Positions 54,893-64,000 are shown, counted from the first letter of the stretch. The stretch: DNA of 64,000 nucleotides from CBDAPU01 sp965198875 (GCA_965198875.1 CBDAPU010000001.1:1488001-1552000), one strand, 5' to 3'. Notes: a model not told the origin generated them from the letters alone. Numbers and translations are program-made.

Positions 54893-55645
54893 TCAAGGCA
54901 ATTTTGCCGCCCAGCTTATTCCCCGACGTAATAACTCCCAGTAAACCGGTGACTCCCAACTACAACGTTCAACATGGGGGTATTCATCCATCAGCGGCTG
55001 CATGTCGTACCTACCACGGCAATGCCCCAGGGTAAGGTACAATACCTCGCCCCCGTTACAGGGATGCAGATAAAAAACCGGCCGCTCATCATCGGACCGC
55101 CAATCGGAAACCTCAAACTCTTCCAGTGTGCCCGCATAGGTGGTGTGTAGAAGGACCTCACAATCGCCGTGATACTCCGCCAGATACAGCTCATCGGTGA
55201 TCTCAAAGGGTTCAATCCCCCGTACCAGCGGGTGATCCGGCGCAGTCACCTGCACGGTATAAGGATGAATAGGCGGATGCGCCAGAAATTGGCTGCCCAG
55301 GATCTCCATGAACAGGGGCGCCGCCCTGGGTGTGGCGATCTTGATCGGCTTAAAGCTAAGAAACTCAATGATGGAGTTTGTCCCATGCAAGGCAAACCAG
55401 CGCCTGCCCTTGCCCATGAACTCGTATAATGCCTGTTGTTGTTGCTGCGTTGGTATGACGTCACAGGTGTAGGTGAGCAGAAAATCTGCGCTTTGAATAG
55501 CTTCGACATCGGAAAAGTCTTCCGCTACACGCACCCGAATAAACGCATGTTCATGTAACAATGTCAACAACCCGAGCCTGGCAAAATCAAAATCATGATA
55601 CTTGCCGCCACAGATCAAATAGGCGTCTATTCGATTATGACTCAT
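54893..55645 (-). CDS. ThuA-like (class I glutamine amidotransferase-fold) protein
   Basis: The 250-residue protein follows the ThuA pattern: YLICGGKYHDFDFARLGLL at the start, a central KGRRWFALHGTNS segment, DHPLVRGIEPFEITDELYL and the late VFYLHPCNGGEVLYLTLGHCRGR. ThuA proteins are associated with trehalose and other sugar catabolism in rhizobia, but the chemistry is not known and many members occur in unrelated clusters. It stands alone upstream of a catabolic region. Confidence 0.8.
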   Translation of the reverse strand: MSHNRIDAYLICGGKYHDFDFARLGLLTLLHEHAFIRVRVAEDFSDVEAIQSADFLLTYTCDVIPTQQQQQALYEFMGKGRRWFALHGTNSIIEFLSFKPIKIATPRAAPLFMEILGSQFLAHPPIHPYTVQVTAPDHPLVRGIEPFEITDELYLAEYHGDCEVLLHTTYAGTLEEFEVSDWRSDDERPVFYLHPCNGGEVLYLTLGHCRGRYDMQPLMDEYPHVERCSWESPVYWELLRRGISWAAKLP

Positions 55646-55982
55646 TGTTTAATCTCAACTGATCGTTAGCCTTGCCAGAAGTACGCCGCTAATATAGAGC
55701 AATATCAGTTGCTGGCAAAATCATCTCGGCAATGCGGTTTTATATCCTGCACCTGGGCGTATCTAAAAAGGCTCTGTGAGGGTGAGGCAGCGGTGCATAC
55801 GACACTGGCGGCGGCCATGTTGAACAGGCTGGCAAAGCGAGAGCGCCGCCGGGGTAGAAAAAGCCCATTTCTAGCGGCGCCCATTTCATAAAACCCATCT
55901 TTGCGATACAGTAAAAGCCGGGATTAAAAAACCGCTCACATGCTATCATCAACCATGTGTGAATTGATTTTGAGAGAATGTC
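55646..55982. other. Divergent upstream region, nothing recognised
   Basis: About 340 bases between the starts of the ThuA-like gene and an SDR gene. Promoters in both directions are expected; no palindromic operator was recognised. Confidence 0.4.
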
Positions 55983-56762
55983 ATGGGTCTACTGGAGAAT
56001 AAAACCGCCGTCATCCTGGGCGCATCAGCATCGGGTAGCATGGGCGATGCGATAGCACGCCGGTTTATTCAGGAAGGTGCGAAAGTGATGATTGCCGCCC
56101 GTCGTGAGGCGAGAGTCAATGCCCTGGCCAAAGACATCGGCGCCATACCCTGTGTCTGTGATATCACCCGTGAGGAGCAGGTTTGCGCCCTGGCTGGCTT
56201 TGCCGTAGCGCAATTTGAGAAACTGGACATTGCCATAAATTGCGCGGGTGACGCCGTAATGGGTGATATTCGAAACACCGAGGCGGCGGCATTACATCGC
56301 GCCGTTGATGTTCACTACATTGGGCCCTTCTTCTTTCTGAAACATCTGTCCGCCGCTATTGGGGAAAATGGCTCGATTATCACCCTCTCATCCATTACTG
56401 CAACCCGTGTCATTCACAACCATGCCGCCTATGTTGGCGCCAAAGCCGGCGCCGACCATCTGGTGCGTATCGCCGCTTTGGAGTTTGGCGGAAAGAACAT
56501 TCGGGTTAATTCCATCTCGCCGGGCTTTACCCTTACCCCCATGTCTGAGCCTTTTATGCAGGTTGATGGCCTGGTAGATATATTCGAAAAAGGAATTCCC
56601 CTGGGGCGATTGAACACTATCGATGACGTCGCCCATGCAGCGCTTTGGCTAAGCCAGGACGCCAGTTACATCACGGGGCAAAATATCCAGGTAAACGGCG
56701 GGCATTCGCTGACACGCCTGCCATCTAAAGAAGAATTGGCGGCCTTGTTCAAACAGGTTTAG
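55983..56762 (+). CDS. Short-chain dehydrogenase/reductase
   Basis: The 259-residue Rossmann oxidoreductase has a variant coenzyme motif (GASASGSMGDAIARRF instead of TGxxxGxG), NCAGDAV in place of NNAG, SSITATR with the catalytic Ser, and YVGAKAG with Tyr and Lys. RVNSISPGFTLTPM and YITGQNIQVNGG are typical classical SDR ends. It oxidises or reduces an alcohol/ketone with NAD(P). It precedes the VOC gene, 330 bases away. Confidence 0.9.
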   Translation: MGLLENKTAVILGASASGSMGDAIARRFIQEGAKVMIAARREARVNALAKDIGAIPCVCDITREEQVCALAGFAVAQFEKLDIAINCAGDAVMGDIRNTEAAALHRAVDVHYIGPFFFLKHLSAAIGENGSIITLSSITATRVIHNHAAYVGAKAGADHLVRIAALEFGGKNIRVNSISPGFTLTPMSEPFMQVDGLVDIFEKGIPLGRLNTIDDVAHAALWLSQDASYITGQNIQVNGGHSLTRLPSKEELAALFKQV

Positions 56763-57091
56763 AGGCTATCCTGGATGATGTGAGCTTATTTAAGCCGGTT
56801 TGATGGGGAGAAGTCGTTTCGTTTGCAGTCAGTAGAGATGCTTAATTGAAGGCTTTCTCGAGCAACAGGATCCCGTGGATGGGAGCGAGCATTGCTGGGA
56901 AGGCCAGGCGTCATTTGCGGACATTCAATGGAATGATGGGGGCCTTTGCACTGGTCTTTGAAAGCCTGTGAGCGGCGATGCAACAACAGCGACCCCAAGG
57001 ATCCAGTGAAGGCAATTCAATCAATGGGTTAAACAGAAAATGGGCGGGTTATCCAGGGCAGTCCCGAAATAAACAGGGAGCGCACGCGCAA
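56763..57091. other. Intergenic stretch before the VOC gene, nothing recognised
   Basis: The 329 bases contain only frames without homology, including an upstream extension of the VOC frame to 56978 that lacks protein-like character. No repeat or terminator was identified. Confidence 0.4.
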
Positions 57092-57625
57092 ATGAAACGG
57101 CCGACAGATCACACTGTTTTTCAAAACGCCTGGGTGGTGGATGATATTGAAGCCGCCGCCATGGACTGGGTAGAGACGTTTAATATCGGGCCGTTCTTTC
57201 TGGCCGAATACGGCCCGGGGCAACTCACCGATGTGACCTATCGCGGCGAGCCGGGAGAGTTACACATGTATGTGGCCATCGCCCAGGCGGGGGCTGTGCA
57301 GATAGAGTTAATCCAGCCAATGGGTGATGCACCCAATGCCTATCGAGACACAGTTCCTGAAGGGCAGAGCGGTTTTCATCATGTCTGTGTCTGGAGCGAT
57401 GATCTAGACGCCGATCTTAAATACTATGCCGAGCGGGATTGCCCAACGGCAAATGATGGTCGAATAAAAAACGGGCCCCGATTCGCCTACATCGATAGCC
57501 AGGCCAAATTGAATTGTATGCTGGAGCTCCTGGAACGCAATAAGCTGGTTGAAAATGTATTTCAAATGATCGCCGATACGGCCGCAAACTGGGATGGGAA
57601 AAACCCGATCCGGGGATATGAATAA
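57092..57625 (+). CDS. VOC (glyoxalase/dioxygenase-like) family protein
   Basis: From the ATG at 57092 the protein is 177 residues with a VOC-type beta-alpha-beta-beta-beta fold: TVFQNAWVVDDIEAAAMDWVE at the start, LHMYVAIAQAGAVQIELIQP, GFHHVCVWSDDLDADLKYY, and YIDSQAKLNCMLELLE. The metal ligands would be His near the start, Glu in QIELI, and His in FHHV. Such proteins act as lyases, isomerases or ring-cleavage enzymes. The frame opens earlier at 56978, but GGGAG and family length favour 57092. It faces the E2 gene tail-to-tail. Confidence 0.8.
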   Translation: MKRPTDHTVFQNAWVVDDIEAAAMDWVETFNIGPFFLAEYGPGQLTDVTYRGEPGELHMYVAIAQAGAVQIELIQPMGDAPNAYRDTVPEGQSGFHHVCVWSDDLDADLKYYAERDCPTANDGRIKNGPRFAYIDSQAKLNCMLELLERNKLVENVFQMIADTAANWDGKNPIRGYE

Positions 57626-57629
57626 ACGG

Positions 57630-58871
57630 CTATATCCGCACGGGATCTTCTATTATCGTTTTTAATCCAGCCAGAAATTGTGCGCCCAGCACCCCGTCTA
57701 TGGCGCGGTGATCACAGGACAGGCCGATTTTCATGATTTTTATCTCCTGCATACCTTCGCCAGCAGGGACATAGCGTTTACTGATCCTGCCGATAGAAAG
57801 GATCGCCCCCTGGGGCGGATTGATGATCGCCTGGAATTCAGTAATGCCGTACATACCTAAATTCGACACCGTAAACGTTGCGCCCCTCAGATCAGCGGAG
57901 GTTAAATGATTATTCCGTGCGCGCACACCCAGATCGCTAATAGCCTCACTCAACGCATGAATGGATAAGGACTCAGACTGATGTACCACCGGTGTGAGTA
58001 GCCCGTCATCGGTTGCCACGGCAATGGCCATGTTGATATGTTTGAACTGTCGTACTTCATCATCTACCAGATGAATATTCAACTGCGGGCAATCGCCTAA
58101 CGCCAGGATCGCCGCACGCACGATAATGTCATTGACGGAAATCCTGCCCGCCCATTCCCGGTTTAGTTTCTCACGCCTTGATAAGGCTTTGGCAACAGCA
58201 ACTTCCGTGATGAGATAAAAATGCGGGATCTGTTGTTTTGACTGAACCAGGCGCCTGGCGATGCTCTTCCTGAGAGCGCTCAATGGTTTGGCTTCATAGG
58301 CGGTCGTATCATGATCGGTCTCTCCAGCATGACTTTGTGCATAGTTCTCTACGTCTTCTGAGGAGATCCGCCCTCCCTTGCCGGTAGCGCTTACCTCGCT
58401 AATAGCCACATTCAGCTCTTTTGCCCGGCGTACCGCTGCCGGGCTTGCCTTGACTTTGACCTCACCATAACTGCTTTGGGTCTCTTGCTTTGAGCTACCC
58501 GCTGTGTTGGCGGGGCTCACTGTCGATGTGGGTGGCTCACCGGGATCTTCATCACCGAAAGCGGCGTCAGCCGGTTTGAACTCGGCAATAAATGTATCGA
58601 CTTCAGCATCACTGATCCCGGCATCGGCGATAACACCTAGCAGGGCGCCCACATTCAGGGTTTCCCCTTCTTCAACGATTCTCTTTCTCAGCACGCCATC
58701 AGCGGGGGTGTCCAGGGTATTGATGATCTTCTCGGTCTCTATATCAATCAGCGCTTCACCTTTGTTTACCCTCATACCCTCCTGAATATGCCAGGCAACG
58801 ATGGTGCCCTCTTGCATCTCGATCCCCCACTTTGGAACGGTGACAGGATAAATGCCTTCAGCCATTGACAA
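57630..58871 (-). CDS. 2-oxoacid dehydrogenase E2 (dihydrolipoamide acyltransferase)
   Basis: The 413-residue protein has one lipoyl domain (residues 5-82, lipoyl Lys48 in DIETEKIIN), an acidic/Ser-rich linker, an E1/E3-binding domain (about 138-174: ASPAAVRRAKELNVAISEV, GKGGRISSEDVE) and the acyltransferase domain with H388 and D392 in SCDHRAIDG. It transfers the acyl group from E1 to CoA. It is the third gene of an E1alpha-E1beta-E2 set and overlaps E1beta by 14 bases. No E3 gene is near. Acetoin or branched-chain/other 2-oxoacids are possible substrates. Confidence 0.93.
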   Translation of the reverse strand: MSMAEGIYPVTVPKWGIEMQEGTIVAWHIQEGMRVNKGEALIDIETEKIINTLDTPADGVLRKRIVEEGETLNVGALLGVIADAGISDAEVDTFIAEFKPADAAFGDEDPGEPPTSTVSPANTAGSSKQETQSSYGEVKVKASPAAVRRAKELNVAISEVSATGKGGRISSEDVENYAQSHAGETDHDTTAYEAKPLSALRKSIARRLVQSKQQIPHFYLITEVAVAKALSRREKLNREWAGRISVNDIIVRAAILALGDCPQLNIHLVDDEVRQFKHINMAIAVATDDGLLTPVVHQSESLSIHALSEAISDLGVRARNNHLTSADLRGATFTVSNLGMYGITEFQAIINPPQGAILSIGRISKRYVPAGEGMQEIKIMKIGLSCDHRAIDGVLGAQFLAGLKTIIEDPVRI

Positions 58872-59868
58872 TGGCTCTTATTGCAGCTTCGATTTTATCC
58901 GGGCCGGGGACGTATGCCCGTTCCAATTCCCTGGCGAAAGGCACCGGTGTATGGGGCGCCGTTACTGTTTTCACCGGTGCTTTTAGTAAATGAAATGCCC
59001 TCTCAGCCACCATGCCGGCAATATCAGAGGCCAGACCGCAACGGGGCGGCGCCTCATCGATGATCACAAGCCTGCCTGTGTGTTCGAGGCTGTCAAAGAT
59101 CATCTCATCATCCAGAGGGGATAAACTACGGGGGTCGATTAGATCACAGGTGACGCCTTCTCCCGCCAGTTTATCGATGACTTTCTCTGCAAACACCACC
59201 ATGCGTGCAATGGCGACCACCGTAACATCATCACCTTCACGTATCATGGCCGCCTCACCAATGGGGATCAGGTATTCCTCTTCCGGCACGTCCATCTTTC
59301 TCGGATAAAGAGCCTTATGCTCGAAGAAGACCACTGGGTCATCGTCCCGGATCGCAGACTTTAGCAGTCCTTTTGCATCACGGGCATTACTGGGAACAAC
59401 GACTTTCAAGCCGGGCACCGCCGTCAACAATGGATAAATGATCTGCGAATGTTGCGCCCCCATATTCATGCCGGCGCCGGTTGCGGTACGGATCACCAGT
59501 GGGCACCGGGTTTTACCACCGAACATATAACGAAACTTGGCCGCCTGGTTATAGACCTGGTCCATGCAGACGCCGATAAAATCAGCAAACATGAGCTCGG
59601 CAATGGGCCGCAAACCAGCCAGCGCCGCCCCGGCGCCGGCGCCCATGATGGCCGACTCAGAAATGGGCGTATCGATCACCCGTTCCTCGCCAAACTCATG
59701 AATGAGCCCCTTAGATACACCAAAGATCCCGCCGGCGGCATCCCGTTCACCGGAGGTACCGCCAGCGCCACCTGAGACATCTTCACCCAATATAATGACG
59801 GCGGGATCACGCCGCATTTCCTCATGCATGGCCTGATTAAGTGCATCACGAAATGAAATAACGGGCAT
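58858..59868 (-). CDS. 2-oxoacid dehydrogenase E1 beta subunit
   Basis: The 336-residue protein is the transketolase-like beta chain: ISFRDALNQAMHEEMRRD, ILGEDVSGGAGG, LRPIAELMFADFIGVCMDQ, MFGGKTRCPLVIRTATGAGMNMGAQHSQ and a C-terminal domain with VTCDLIDPRSLSPLD. It contributes to the thiamine diphosphate site with E1 alpha. The resemblance is strongest to AcoB/PDH-beta. It is 20 bases downstream of E1 alpha. Confidence 0.93.
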   Translation of the reverse strand: MPVISFRDALNQAMHEEMRRDPAVIILGEDVSGGAGGTSGERDAAGGIFGVSKGLIHEFGEERVIDTPISESAIMGAGAGAALAGLRPIAELMFADFIGVCMDQVYNQAAKFRYMFGGKTRCPLVIRTATGAGMNMGAQHSQIIYPLLTAVPGLKVVVPSNARDAKGLLKSAIRDDDPVVFFEHKALYPRKMDVPEEEYLIPIGEAAMIREGDDVTVVAIARMVVFAEKVIDKLAGEGVTCDLIDPRSLSPLDDEMIFDSLEHTGRLVIIDEAPPRCGLASDIAGMVAERAFHLLKAPVKTVTAPHTPVPFARELERAYVPGPDKIEAAIRAIVNG

Positions 59869-59888
59869 GGATAGATTATCTTTACGTT

Positions 59889-60860
59889 TTAATAGCTGAT
59901 GTAGACATCTTCAAGCGCATCTTCGGGACGGGGTTTTGGCGCTGCTTTTGCCTGCATGACCGCCTTATCGATCAGCGCCATGACCTCGGCGTCAATGGCG
60001 TCAAGCGCAGTCGCTTCCAACAAACCCTTCTCTGCAACATGTTGATGAAAGTTTTTCAAACAATCCATGGTCTCGCGCAATCGTTTTACTTCACCCCTGG
60101 CGCGATATAATTGCGGATCGCCTTCGAAGTGGCCGAAGTAACGGGTGATCGAACAGGTAACCGCACTCGGTCCCTCTCCATTACGGGCGCGTTCGATGGC
60201 CTCACCGGCTGCCCCATGGACGGCAAAAAAATCCGCACCATCCACCGTAACTGCCGGCATGCCAAAGCCCCTCGCACGGCCTGCAATATCACCACAGCCC
60301 ACCGCATAGGCGGCGCCGGTGTGTTCGCTGTAACCGTTGTCTTCAAAAATGAATACGGTCGGGACGTTTAATACCACCGCCATGTTCATGGCTTCAAAAA
60401 CCGTGCCCTGATTAGTGCCGCCATCACCGGTAAACGATACGCTCACCTTTTTAGTCTTTTGCAATTTTGTCGCTATGGCGGCGCCCACTGCAATGGGCGG
60501 GCCGCCGCCCACGATCGCATTGGCGCCTAACATGCCTTTATCAAAATCGGCAATGTGCATGGAACCGCCTTTGCCTTTGCAGATCCCATCGGCACGCCCG
60601 TATATTTCCTTCATCATAGCCAGGACATCACAACCTTTTGCAATACAATGCCCGTGTCCCCTGTGCGTGCTGACGATGTAATCATCATCGGCAAGATGTT
60701 CACAAACGCCCACTGCAATGGCCTCCTGCCCTGCATACAGATGGGTAAACCCGGGAATGTCTCCGGTTTGTATTTCCAGGTGCAGACGCTCTTCAAACTC
60801 GCGAATGGTTTTCATGCCTTGATAGGCACGTAATAACTTCTCTTTCGCTAATTCGCTCAA
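59889..60860 (-). CDS. 2-oxoacid dehydrogenase E1 alpha subunit
   Basis: The 323-residue thiamine diphosphate-binding alpha chain has GFTHLYAGQEAIAVG, STHRGHGHCIAKG, the TPP motif GDGGTNQGTVFEAMNMA continuing to VFIFEDNGYSEHT, and ITRYFGHFEGDPQLYR. It decarboxylates a 2-oxoacid and transfers the acyl to the E2 lipoyl arm. It is the first gene of the alpha-beta-E2 set and lies 47 bases downstream of the Rieske oxygenase gene, suggesting one operon. Confidence 0.93.
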   Translation of the reverse strand: MSELAKEKLLRAYQGMKTIREFEERLHLEIQTGDIPGFTHLYAGQEAIAVGVCEHLADDDYIVSTHRGHGHCIAKGCDVLAMMKEIYGRADGICKGKGGSMHIADFDKGMLGANAIVGGGPPIAVGAAIATKLQKTKKVSVSFTGDGGTNQGTVFEAMNMAVVLNVPTVFIFEDNGYSEHTGAAYAVGCGDIAGRARGFGMPAVTVDGADFFAVHGAAGEAIERARNGEGPSAVTCSITRYFGHFEGDPQLYRARGEVKRLRETMDCLKNFHQHVAEKGLLEATALDAIDAEVMALIDKAVMQAKAAPKPRPEDALEDVYISY

Positions 60861-60907
60861 GGTGAGATACCTGGTAGGTTAATTTTTATATCCATCAGAC
60901 TGAAACC

Positions 60908-62191
60908 TTACTCGCTCAAATACGCTTCAAGCACTTTATGAAAATGCCGGATCCGCAATTCCTGCTCTCCTATCCATAGCCCGTCAAAGCCCCGCGAGCC
61001 CATGCCCCGCTGTACGTGAGGTAAGTTCTCTGCATCCTGTCTGATCACCAAATGGGTCTTCTTCTCGCCATGGATAAAACTATCATGCGCTGGTCTGTCC
61101 TCAGGCCATTTCTCACCATCAGCAACCAGCTCGAGCACCCAGAAATCAAAGAACATTTTATTCGGATCCTCAGGATGCGGTCTTTGTCTGAACACCCACA
61201 GATCATCGGCATGTACATTCATGGTGACATTGGGAAAGATGAGATAATGATAATCATCAGTGAGTTGCTCATCATGAAGGCGGGAATAGTCGCGACCAAT
61301 TTTTGCGCCATGTTCACGTTTCCAGGCCTGCAGGTCTTCACGCACATCCTGAGGCTTACCCTCATAATCCGCCGGTTCCATGCCCGCCTCACTCATCATC
61401 TGCCGCATCCCCGGCGGCACATCCGGCGGCATAGGCACTCTTGGGCTTAACGTGGCGAACTTGATCAAATAGCGGCTGTGTTTATCGTAGCAGTCGATTT
61501 GAATATTCACATCATCCAGGTGATATAATAACTGCGGGTGTATGCCCTGCACATGATAACTTTCATTGAAGGCGTCCACGGAGGTCTTCCAGTTGCAGTC
61601 CCATTCGATCGTCACGTCCTCTTTCAGGGCCATCTTCTGAAAACGATACGGCTCAAGGTGTTCTGGAATAATATCCAGATAATCCAGCAACGGCTCGACA
61701 TCCGGATCAAAACTAAACCAGATGAAACCACCCCAGGTATCACAGGGCAGCGCTTTTAATCCGTAACAGGGCCTGCCCTGGGGGAAGGTATCCTCATCGG
61801 GAATACGTTTGAAAGAGCCATCGAGATGATACTCCCAGTGATGATAGGCACATTGAAACGACTCCGCCGTACCCATGCCAGGCGGTCGCAAACGGTTACC
61901 GCGATGTTGACACACATTATAAAAAGCGCGGATCCCATGATCCTGCTGGCGAACAATCAATACCGATTCAGGGCCGATTTCACTGACGATGTAATCACCC
62001 GGCGCTTTTATATCCGCTTCCAACGCACCCAGTAACCATACCTTGGTCCACATCCTCTCCCACTCCCGCTGCATAAACTCCCTGCAGACATACCGTTCTT
62101 TCGGGATCATGTCATGACCCAATTCTGGATCGGGGATCTTCTCCAACGGCGTTTTCTGCATCCCGATGAGGTTGTCTTTATTGGCGGCCAT
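60908..62191 (-). CDS. Rieske-type aromatic-ring-hydroxylating oxygenase, large subunit
   Basis: The 427-residue protein has a Rieske [2Fe-2S] domain with C94-x-H96 (VCQHRGNRL) and C114-x2-H117 (CAYHHWE), and a catalytic domain with the mononuclear iron histidines H213 and H218 in NESYHVQGIHPQ. It hydroxylates or demethylates aromatic or other organic substrates using electrons from a separate reductase; no small subunit, ferredoxin or reductase gene is adjacent. It sits 17 bases after the SDR gene stop, upstream of E1 alpha, in the same direction. Confidence 0.92.
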   Translation of the reverse strand: MAANKDNLIGMQKTPLEKIPDPELGHDMIPKERYVCREFMQREWERMWTKVWLLGALEADIKAPGDYIVSEIGPESVLIVRQQDHGIRAFYNVCQHRGNRLRPPGMGTAESFQCAYHHWEYHLDGSFKRIPDEDTFPQGRPCYGLKALPCDTWGGFIWFSFDPDVEPLLDYLDIIPEHLEPYRFQKMALKEDVTIEWDCNWKTSVDAFNESYHVQGIHPQLLYHLDDVNIQIDCYDKHSRYLIKFATLSPRVPMPPDVPPGMRQMMSEAGMEPADYEGKPQDVREDLQAWKREHGAKIGRDYSRLHDEQLTDDYHYLIFPNVTMNVHADDLWVFRQRPHPEDPNKMFFDFWVLELVADGEKWPEDRPAHDSFIHGEKKTHLVIRQDAENLPHVQRGMGSRGFDGLWIGEQELRIRHFHKVLEAYLSE

Positions 62192-62208
62192 GCTATTTGT
62201 GTGCGGAA

Positions 62209-62970
62209 CTAGAACTGCACCCGTTTGGTATAACCATTATCAACAACCAGATTGACGCCGTTGATGGCGCTGGCGGCAGGACTTGAGATAAATGCGACAG
62301 TCCTGGCGACTTCTTCAGGCACGACCATACGACCTGTCGGAATTTGTCGCAGTGTTCTCTCGTAGAACTTCTCATTGCTGATCTTGAGCATTTCCCAGGC
62401 GCCGCCCTCGAAGTAAACCGGGCCGGGGCAAACACAGTTGATGCGTATGTCATGTTTGCCGACGAATTGACTTAATTGTTTCGCATAATTGACCAGGGCT
62501 GCTTTCATGGCATTGTATGCCATGGGGCCACCGAAGGTTTCAACCGCATTGGTGGAGCTGATGATGGTAATTGCGCCGCCACCCCCTTCCTGCATTTTTG
62601 GCAACAGGATCTCGCAGGCACGCACCGTGTGTAATACGTCAATCTCAAAATTACGCCACCAGTTACGCTCTGAATCCATACCGGCTCCGCCACTCACATT
62701 GGCGATAAAAATATCTGCGCCGCCCAAGCCCTCGGCTGCCTCCTCAACCCATGTTTTGTATTCATTCTCATCACGTACATTCAGCGCTTTGCCAATGGCC
62801 CGCACACCCCGATCTTCCAGGGCTTCCACGGTTTCATTGACGGCCTCTTCATCACGGGCACAAAAGCCAATATCGACTTTCTCTCTGGCGAGCAATTCAG
62901 CAATAGCCCGACCAATACCACGGGTCGCCCCGGTCACCAGGGCCTTTTTACCTTTTAATCCCAGATCCAT
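62209..62970 (-). CDS. Short-chain dehydrogenase/reductase
   Basis: From the ATG at 62970 the 253-residue protein has GATRGIGRAIAELL (coenzyme motif TGxxxGxG), NVSGGAGMD, a catalytic Ser in SSTNAVETFGG and YNAMKAAL. INCVCPGPVYFEGGAW and INGVNLVVDNGY complete the classical SDR pattern. A GGAGGAGAG Shine-Dalgarno just before 62970 fixes the start; the longer frame to 63063 was rejected. It leads a run of genes with the Rieske oxygenase and E1/E2. Confidence 0.92.
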   Translation of the reverse strand: MDLGLKGKKALVTGATRGIGRAIAELLAREKVDIGFCARDEEAVNETVEALEDRGVRAIGKALNVRDENEYKTWVEEAAEGLGGADIFIANVSGGAGMDSERNWWRNFEIDVLHTVRACEILLPKMQEGGGGAITIISSTNAVETFGGPMAYNAMKAALVNYAKQLSQFVGKHDIRINCVCPGPVYFEGGAWEMLKISNEKFYERTLRQIPTGRMVVPEEVARTVAFISSPAASAINGVNLVVDNGYTKRVQF

Positions 62971-63175
62971 CGTCTCTCCTCCCATGAGGTTAAGTGCGTG
63001 TTTTATTAAAGGCGCAACCATGAGATGCGCCCACGTTATCAGCGTAAGGATGATTATAGTCAAACAGACAAATAATAAACAGTCAGGCTTGTTTGTTTTT
63101 CCCGATCACCCCTATGCCCCACAACAAATGCACTAGGCCAGTGGGCGCTTGCTTTGAATGTGAATACGGGATTGC

Positions 63176-63928
63176 TTACTGCACAGACAAGGCGTTATCG
63201 ATAACCAGCTCCTCGCCATTGATAAAACGCGACTCATCGCTGGCCAGAAACAAAACCAGATTAGCGACATCCTCGGCAGCGCCAACCCCGATTAGATCCG
63301 CCTCCCCGGAGGGTTCCAGCCCCAGCATGGCATTGGCCTGGGTCACCATTGGGGTATCCATGGAGCCGGCATGGACAGAATTGCAGCGGATATTGTATTT
63401 GTTCATCTGGCAGTGAACGGCGATGGATTTGGTCATGGATCTGACCGCACCTTTTGCTGCGCTGTAGGCAAAGAAAACAGGATAACCCAGGTGAGAGGCA
63501 ATGGACGACATATTAATAATGGAGCCGCCACCACTGCGCTGCATTAACGGGATGGCTGCTCTGCACCCTAAAAATACACCCTCGGACATAACCGCATTGG
63601 CACGCCTGAACTCATCCAGCGTTGTCGTCTCGGGAGTGGCGACGATGACGATGCCGGCGTTGTTCACCAGAATATTCAACCCCCCATAACGCGCCTGCAC
63701 CTGCTTGATGGTATCTTCCCATTCAGACTCACGGGTGACATCCTGCCTGATGAAAACGGCCTCACCTTTTAACTCTGATTTTATGTGATCGGCCACTGCC
63801 TGACCGGCGTCATTTATATCGGTCAACACGACGCTCGCCCCCTGTCTCGCCAGCAAAATGGCGTCCGCCTTGCCAAGACCTGACGCCGCCCCGGTCACCA
63901 GCGCCACTTTATTCGTCACTCTACCCAT
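63176..63928 (-). CDS. Short-chain dehydrogenase/reductase
   Basis: From the ATG at 63928 (GGAG upstream) the 250-residue protein has TGAASGLGKADA, NNAGIV, the catalytic SSIASHLGYPVFFAYSAAKG and the late INGEELVIDNALS. Asp in VLTDIND suggests NAD rather than NADP. It is in the same orientation as the following SDR but 205 bases away. A frame start at 63967 was not used. The substrate is unknown. Confidence 0.92.
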   Translation of the reverse strand: MGRVTNKVALVTGAASGLGKADAILLARQGASVVLTDINDAGQAVADHIKSELKGEAVFIRQDVTRESEWEDTIKQVQARYGGLNILVNNAGIVIVATPETTTLDEFRRANAVMSEGVFLGCRAAIPLMQRSGGGSIINMSSIASHLGYPVFFAYSAAKGAVRSMTKSIAVHCQMNKYNIRCNSVHAGSMDTPMVTQANAMLGLEPSGEADLIGVGAAEDVANLVLFLASDESRFINGEELVIDNALSVQ

Positions 63929-64000
63929 AGCAGGGCTCCATTTTGAAAGATGAGCAAAGCGTATCAATGCACAAACAGGCTTGCAAACTATAACAGGATT

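Overview
The window looks like chromosome of a gammaproteobacterium with a moderate GC content. The evidence is gene order: rpsF-rpsR-DUF2232-rplI-dnaB-alr-radA (minus strand), rnr-rlmB, and def-fmt-rsmB-DUF4390-ntrY-ntrX-trkA-trkH (plus strand) are arrangements typical of that class. Catabolic genes (aromatic-amine dehydrogenase, a 2-oxoacid dehydrogenase E1/E2 set, a Rieske oxygenase, several short-chain dehydrogenases, a glutathione transferase, a TonB receptor) point to an aerobic heterotroph. Ankyrin and Sel1 proteins, a broken IcmB/DotO gene and many pseudogenes suggest a decaying, possibly host-associated or recently rearranged genome. I cannot name a genus.

Layout. 1-3.3 kb: glutathione transferase, MFS transporter and a DUF4760-like membrane protein preceded by a compact promoter / 10-codon ORF / terminator leader. 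3.5-9.4 kb: TonB receptor followed by a quinoprotein amine dehydrogenase cluster (large subunit, MauE, MauD, TTQ small subunit, cytochrome c) in the order known for aromatic amine dehydrogenase. 9.5-10.7 kb: metallo-hydrolase plus DUF2783 partner. 11.3-14.2 kb: relic type I restriction system (hsdR with an amber codon, hsdM cut short, hsdS absent). 14.7-19.9 kb: leuCD, an apbE fragment, an ankyrin-repeat protein, a truncated yajQ, dinB. 20-23.2 kb: a 1075-residue Sel1-repeat protein with five copies of a GFFxxLF motif. 23.5-33.7 kb: housekeeping genes.

About 33.9-41.0 kb is an accessory island next to tRNA-Leu(CAG). It contains a broken integrase that appears to be cut by the end of a second element carrying paired 19-bp repeats; a tightly overlapping minus-strand set (AAA+ transposition-type ATPase, Cys-rich protein, ribbon-helix-helix/zinc protein, 52-residue membrane protein); a phage late-control D fragment; an IS3-family remnant; and an IcmB/DotO-type ATPase gene broken by a stop and a frameshift.

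41.5-53.5 kb: LysM protein, then the formylation/rRNA methylation, NtrYX and potassium-uptake block, a methyltransferase and a TPR protein. The NtrX-like regulator has a degenerate AAA+ domain. 53.5-64 kb: a class 1B dihydroorotate dehydrogenase-like protein, a ThuA-like protein, and a catabolic block (three SDRs, a VOC protein, E1 alpha/beta and E2 of a 2-oxoacid dehydrogenase, a Rieske oxygenase) that could form one degradative pathway.

All functional calls are from reading motifs and remembered family features; no database search was possible.
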